From Bacillus sp. ISL-7 (GTDB lineage: Bacteria; Bacillota; Bacilli; Bacillales_B; DSM-18226), in NCBI RefSeq assembly GCF_018613065.1, contig NZ_JAGGQW010000089.1, positions 1-7,862 on the forward strand: 7,862 nucleotides of DNA. The letters are read 5' to 3'. Shown in pieces: positions 6,071-7,862 of the stretch; the stretch's first letter is position 1, and every line of letters starts with the position of its first letter. The translations under genes and the position numbers were made by a program. The notes under the pieces were generated by a model. It was given only the letters and a program-made list of their open reading frames with translations. It had not been told where the DNA came from and ran no database searches.

Positions 6071-6076
6071 TTTCTT

Positions 6077-6802
6077 GTGGAGATAAACCTTGGAATATTT
6101 ATTAGTGCATTAGGTACAGTCCTGGGGGCGGTCCCTGCTTTGTTATTAAGCAATGTGTCTCACCGTGTTAAGGATAATTTATTGGCTTACAGTGCAGGGA
6201 TTATGGTAGCAGCTTCGACTTATGCATTAATTCCATCTACTTTAAAGCTGTCAAACATGTTTGTTTTGACAATTGGAATTTTACTTGGGACTGTAACTCT
6301 TACTTTATTAGAAATTACGTTACCACATGTAGAGGTTGATCACAGATCACATCCTTCTCAACAAGCAAGTCCACTTCTATTAATAGCTACTATGGCTATA
6401 CATAACATTCCAGAAGGAATTTCGGTAGGAGTTAGCTATGCCAGTCATTACGAGGATCTTGGATCCCTTGTTTCGTTTTCCATTGGACTACAAAACATAC
6501 CGGAAGGATTTCTAGTTTGCATGTTCTTGGTTGCAAATCAAATTCCAAAGCCATCAGCTTTTTTGTATACAGCTTTTACAGGAGCTATTGAATTATTTTC
6601 ATCATTTATCGGACTACAGTTAACGGATCAATATCTTGATGTAGTTCCATATGGATTAGCGTTTGCAGCAGGTGCCATACTTTTTGTTGTCTATAAAGAG
6701 TTAATTCCAGAAAGCCATGGAGATGGGAACGAAAGATCAGCGACATTTTCTTTTGTCATAGGTTTATTAACCATGATTTTTATTACAGATTTGTCCATGT
6801 AA
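6077..6802 (+). CDS. ZIP-family divalent metal transporter
   Basis: A 241-residue integral membrane protein of the ZIP family (ZupT/GufA type), which moves zinc and sometimes iron or manganese across the cytoplasmic membrane, normally inward. About eight hydrophobic segments can be picked out: near 5-24, 36-54, 62-80, 98-118, 130-152, 160-178, 190-207 and 222-238. The metal-binding signature is present twice, HNIPEG at 109-114 in segment four and NIPEG at 140-144 in segment five. Glu172 in GAIELF is a likely further polar transport residue. A histidine-containing loop, HVEVDHRSHP, precedes segment four at the usual place of the variable metal-binding loop. Length and topology are normal for bacterial members. 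Translation starts at GTG with a good ribosome binding site. It is followed after 104 bases by the MBL-fold gene in the same direction, with no clear terminator between, so co-transcription is possible. Exact metal specificity cannot be read. Confidence 0.9.
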   Translation: MEINLGIFISALGTVLGAVPALLLSNVSHRVKDNLLAYSAGIMVAASTYALIPSTLKLSNMFVLTIGILLGTVTLTLLEITLPHVEVDHRSHPSQQASPLLLIATMAIHNIPEGISVGVSYASHYEDLGSLVSFSIGLQNIPEGFLVCMFLVANQIPKPSAFLYTAFTGAIELFSSFIGLQLTDQYLDVVPYGLAFAAGAILFVVYKELIPESHGDGNERSATFSFVIGLLTMIFITDLSM

Positions 6803-6906
6803 TTACTAAAGGCATTCGTTATCAATATACAACCGGAAAATATATTAATTGATTTTATGAAATAATGGCTTTCCATTAAAATATATTGTTAGAGAGGTGA
6901 TAAAAC

Positions 6907-7581
6907 ATGGTGTCAAACGTGGGTGTCAAGTCGGTTGTACTGGAAGTCAGCGCGGGTTCTTATTCATTTATTGTTCATGCGGCACTACTGTGGGACGAAA
7001 AAGATGTAATCTTGGTTGATACTGGAACACCTGGTCACGCTAAACTTATTCAAGACACACTTAATCGGGAGTCCAATTTTTTCGAAAGGCTAACAAAAAT
7101 CATTATCACACATCAGGACTATGATCATATCGGCAGCCTGCCAGAACTGTTGGCTAACACTGATGAAAGGTTGGTGGTGCTGGCTCATCCACTGTCAAAG
7201 CCATACATAATGGGAGATCTGCCATTGATCAAAGGTGGGCCCGAGGTGGAGCCTTCTAAAGTTGATATTTCATTACAGGATAGTGAGATACTTCCTTATT
7301 GCGGTGGCATCCAGGTTATTTATACACCGGGTCATACGCCGGATCATATCAGTCTTTACCATCAGCCCACCAAGACACTGATCTCTGGGGATGCATTGAC
7401 TGCGAAGGATGGCGTGCTTATGCCACCGATGCCGGAGTTTACGCTGGACATGGATTCAGCTCTGAAATCGGTGGCTAAACTGATCGAATTAGACATTGAG
7501 ACTGTCATTACCTATCATGGTGGCGTCTGTACAGACCGGATTAAGGAGAGACTCACTGCAATTGCAGAGGGAAAAGGATAG
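6907..7581 (+). CDS. Metallo-beta-lactamase-fold hydrolase
   Basis: A 224-residue, probably cytosolic enzyme of the MBL fold, like the YflN group of Bacillus. Metal ligands can be followed: H69, D71, D73 and H74 in THQDYDHIGS (the HxDxDH version of the motif, common in this group, rather than HxHxDH), His143 in YTPGHTPDHIS, Asp162 in SGDAL and His204 in TYHGG. VDTGTPGH near 38 is the usual first strand-loop. This set supports a two-metal hydrolase; the substrate (thioester, lactone or phosphoester) cannot be told. The ATG follows GAGAGGTGA at 6892-6900. There is no signal peptide. By eye the gene is richer in GC than the ZIP gene before it, which may mean a separate origin. A terminator follows 50 bases after the stop. 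Confidence 0.9.
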   Translation: MVSNVGVKSVVLEVSAGSYSFIVHAALLWDEKDVILVDTGTPGHAKLIQDTLNRESNFFERLTKIIITHQDYDHIGSLPELLANTDERLVVLAHPLSKPYIMGDLPLIKGGPEVEPSKVDISLQDSEILPYCGGIQVIYTPGHTPDHISLYHQPTKTLISGDALTAKDGVLMPPMPEFTLDMDSALKSVAKLIELDIETVITYHGGVCTDRIKERLTAIAEGKG

Positions 7582-7631
7582 ACATAAAGAATTAATTGCT
7601 TCACTGTCGGCGTTCTCTAGCGGTAAATTAG

Positions 7632-7654
7632 AGCTGTCTATATGGCAGCTTTTT
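7632..7654 (+). terminator. Rho-independent terminator of the MBL-fold gene
   Basis: AGCTGTC (7632-7638) pairs with GGCAGCT (7644-7650), one pair G-U, around loop TATAT. TTTTATTATT follows. Its position behind the MBL-fold gene, with no other gene between, makes the assignment straightforward. Confidence 0.75.
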
Positions 7655-7767
7655 ATTATTGTGCTGATAAAATTAAAGAACAAAAACTACATATCCAAAC
7701 TGAAACAGACCCCACTGGGACTACGGAAAATTTACAACTATGGTTCACCGTAGGGCAAAAATTATAA
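7655..7767 (+). other. Short unrecognised coding-like remnant
   Basis: One frame reads ADKIKEQKLHIQTETDPTGT then TENLQLWFTVGQKL and stops at TAA 7765-7767. Composition looks like real protein. The same frame has an ATG at 7642-7644, but it lies inside the terminator hairpin and has no ribosome binding site, so the stretch is more likely the 3' end of a deleted gene. I do not recognise a family, and chance cannot be excluded at this length. Confidence 0.25.
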
Positions 7768-7774
7768 AACTTAC

Positions 7775-7862
7775 CTTGTTGAACTGACGGGTGCGATGCT
7801 TCATTTAAAGAAGGATCGCTTTTTCTTCTTCAAGTAACGGAGCAGTTTAGCATTCCTGTAGA
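7775..7862. repeat. Dispersed palindromic repeat, copy B (runs off the window)
   Basis: Two related units lie 50 bases apart: TGACGGGTGCG (7785-7795) and TAACGGAGCAG (7835-7845), the second preceded by CTTCAAG. CTTGTTGAACT at 7775-7785 is the exact reverse complement of 5578-5588 in copy A. Together the copies suggest a consensus palindrome whose arms resemble CTTGTTGAACTAACG and whose loop is GGTG. The right end is cut off. Confidence 0.6.
7793..7830 (+). terminator. Terminator-like hairpin inside repeat copy B
   Basis: GCGAT and CTTC (7793-7797, 7799-7802) pair with GAAG and ATCGC (7810-7813, 7815-7819), with one G/G mismatch and loop ATTTAAA. TTTTTCTTCTT follows. As in copy A, the repeat carries a hairpin plus U-rich tract, so the element may end transcription wherever it lies. 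Confidence 0.5.

Noticed and set aside
5911..6153. 80-codon open frame on the minus strand
   Set aside because: It overlaps the start of the ZIP gene on the opposite strand, has low-complexity AT-rich content and no ribosome binding site of note.
6837..6887. Direct repeat AAAATATATT (6837-6846 and 6878-6887) before the MBL gene
   Set aside because: Ten AT-only bases in AT-rich intergenic DNA are easily explained by chance.
7496..7753. 85-codon plus-strand open frame overlapping the MBL gene end
   Set aside because: The first part is an out-of-frame reading of the MBL gene and it runs through the terminator hairpin; no start signal.
1..7862. CRISPR array, tRNA, rRNA, insertion sequence or defence operon
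   Set aside because: No regularly spaced repeats, tRNA-like cloverleaf, transposase or nuclease/helicase motifs were seen on either strand.

Overview
The window looks like chromosomal DNA from a low-GC, Gram-positive member of the Bacillales (Bacillus, Peribacillus or Lysinibacillus type). The grounds are strong AGGAGG-type ribosome binding sites, U-tract terminators, and close family resemblance of gapN, the glucose-type EIIA, the YtsJ-type malic enzyme fragment, YolD and the AraC-type regulator to Bacillales proteins. Species cannot be named from the sequence.

Layout. (1) 1-1680: a possible tail of an upstream gene, then intact gapN with its own ribosome binding site and a strong terminator. 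(2) 1681-2012: AT-rich DNA with no gene. (3) 2013-5523: a mosaic of gene remnants. In order these are an unrecognised coding-like stretch, the C-terminal third of a sulfatase (frameshifted), a convergent AraC-type DNA-binding domain (minus strand, ended by an in-frame stop), a 5'-truncated yolD, an N-terminally truncated and frameshifted class-II fumarase/adenylosuccinate-lyase family gene, an apparently intact stand-alone PTS EIIA(Glc), and two separate pieces of an NADP-type malic enzyme. Several junctions can be placed to within about ten bases because family sequence stops abruptly on one side and starts on the other. (4) 5524-6076: intergenic DNA with a dispersed palindromic repeat, two terminator-like hairpins and a short unrecognised open stretch. 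(5) 6077-7654: two intact genes in the same direction, a ZIP-family metal transporter and a metallo-beta-lactamase-fold hydrolase, closed by a terminator. (6) 7655-7862: a short coding-like remnant and a second copy of the dispersed repeat.

Four genes appear functional: gapN (NADPH-yielding glyceraldehyde-3-phosphate oxidation), EIIA(Glc) (sugar phosphotransfer and control), the ZIP transporter (divalent metal movement) and the MBL-fold hydrolase (two-metal enzyme, substrate unknown). They do not form one obvious pathway. The central part reads as a zone of repeated deletion and recombination in which EIIA alone survived. I found no transposase, integrase, CRISPR array, tRNA or rRNA, and no convincing new defence or mobile system. 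The most unusual content is the rearrangement mosaic itself, the dispersed palindromic repeat, and three short coding-like stretches that I cannot assign.
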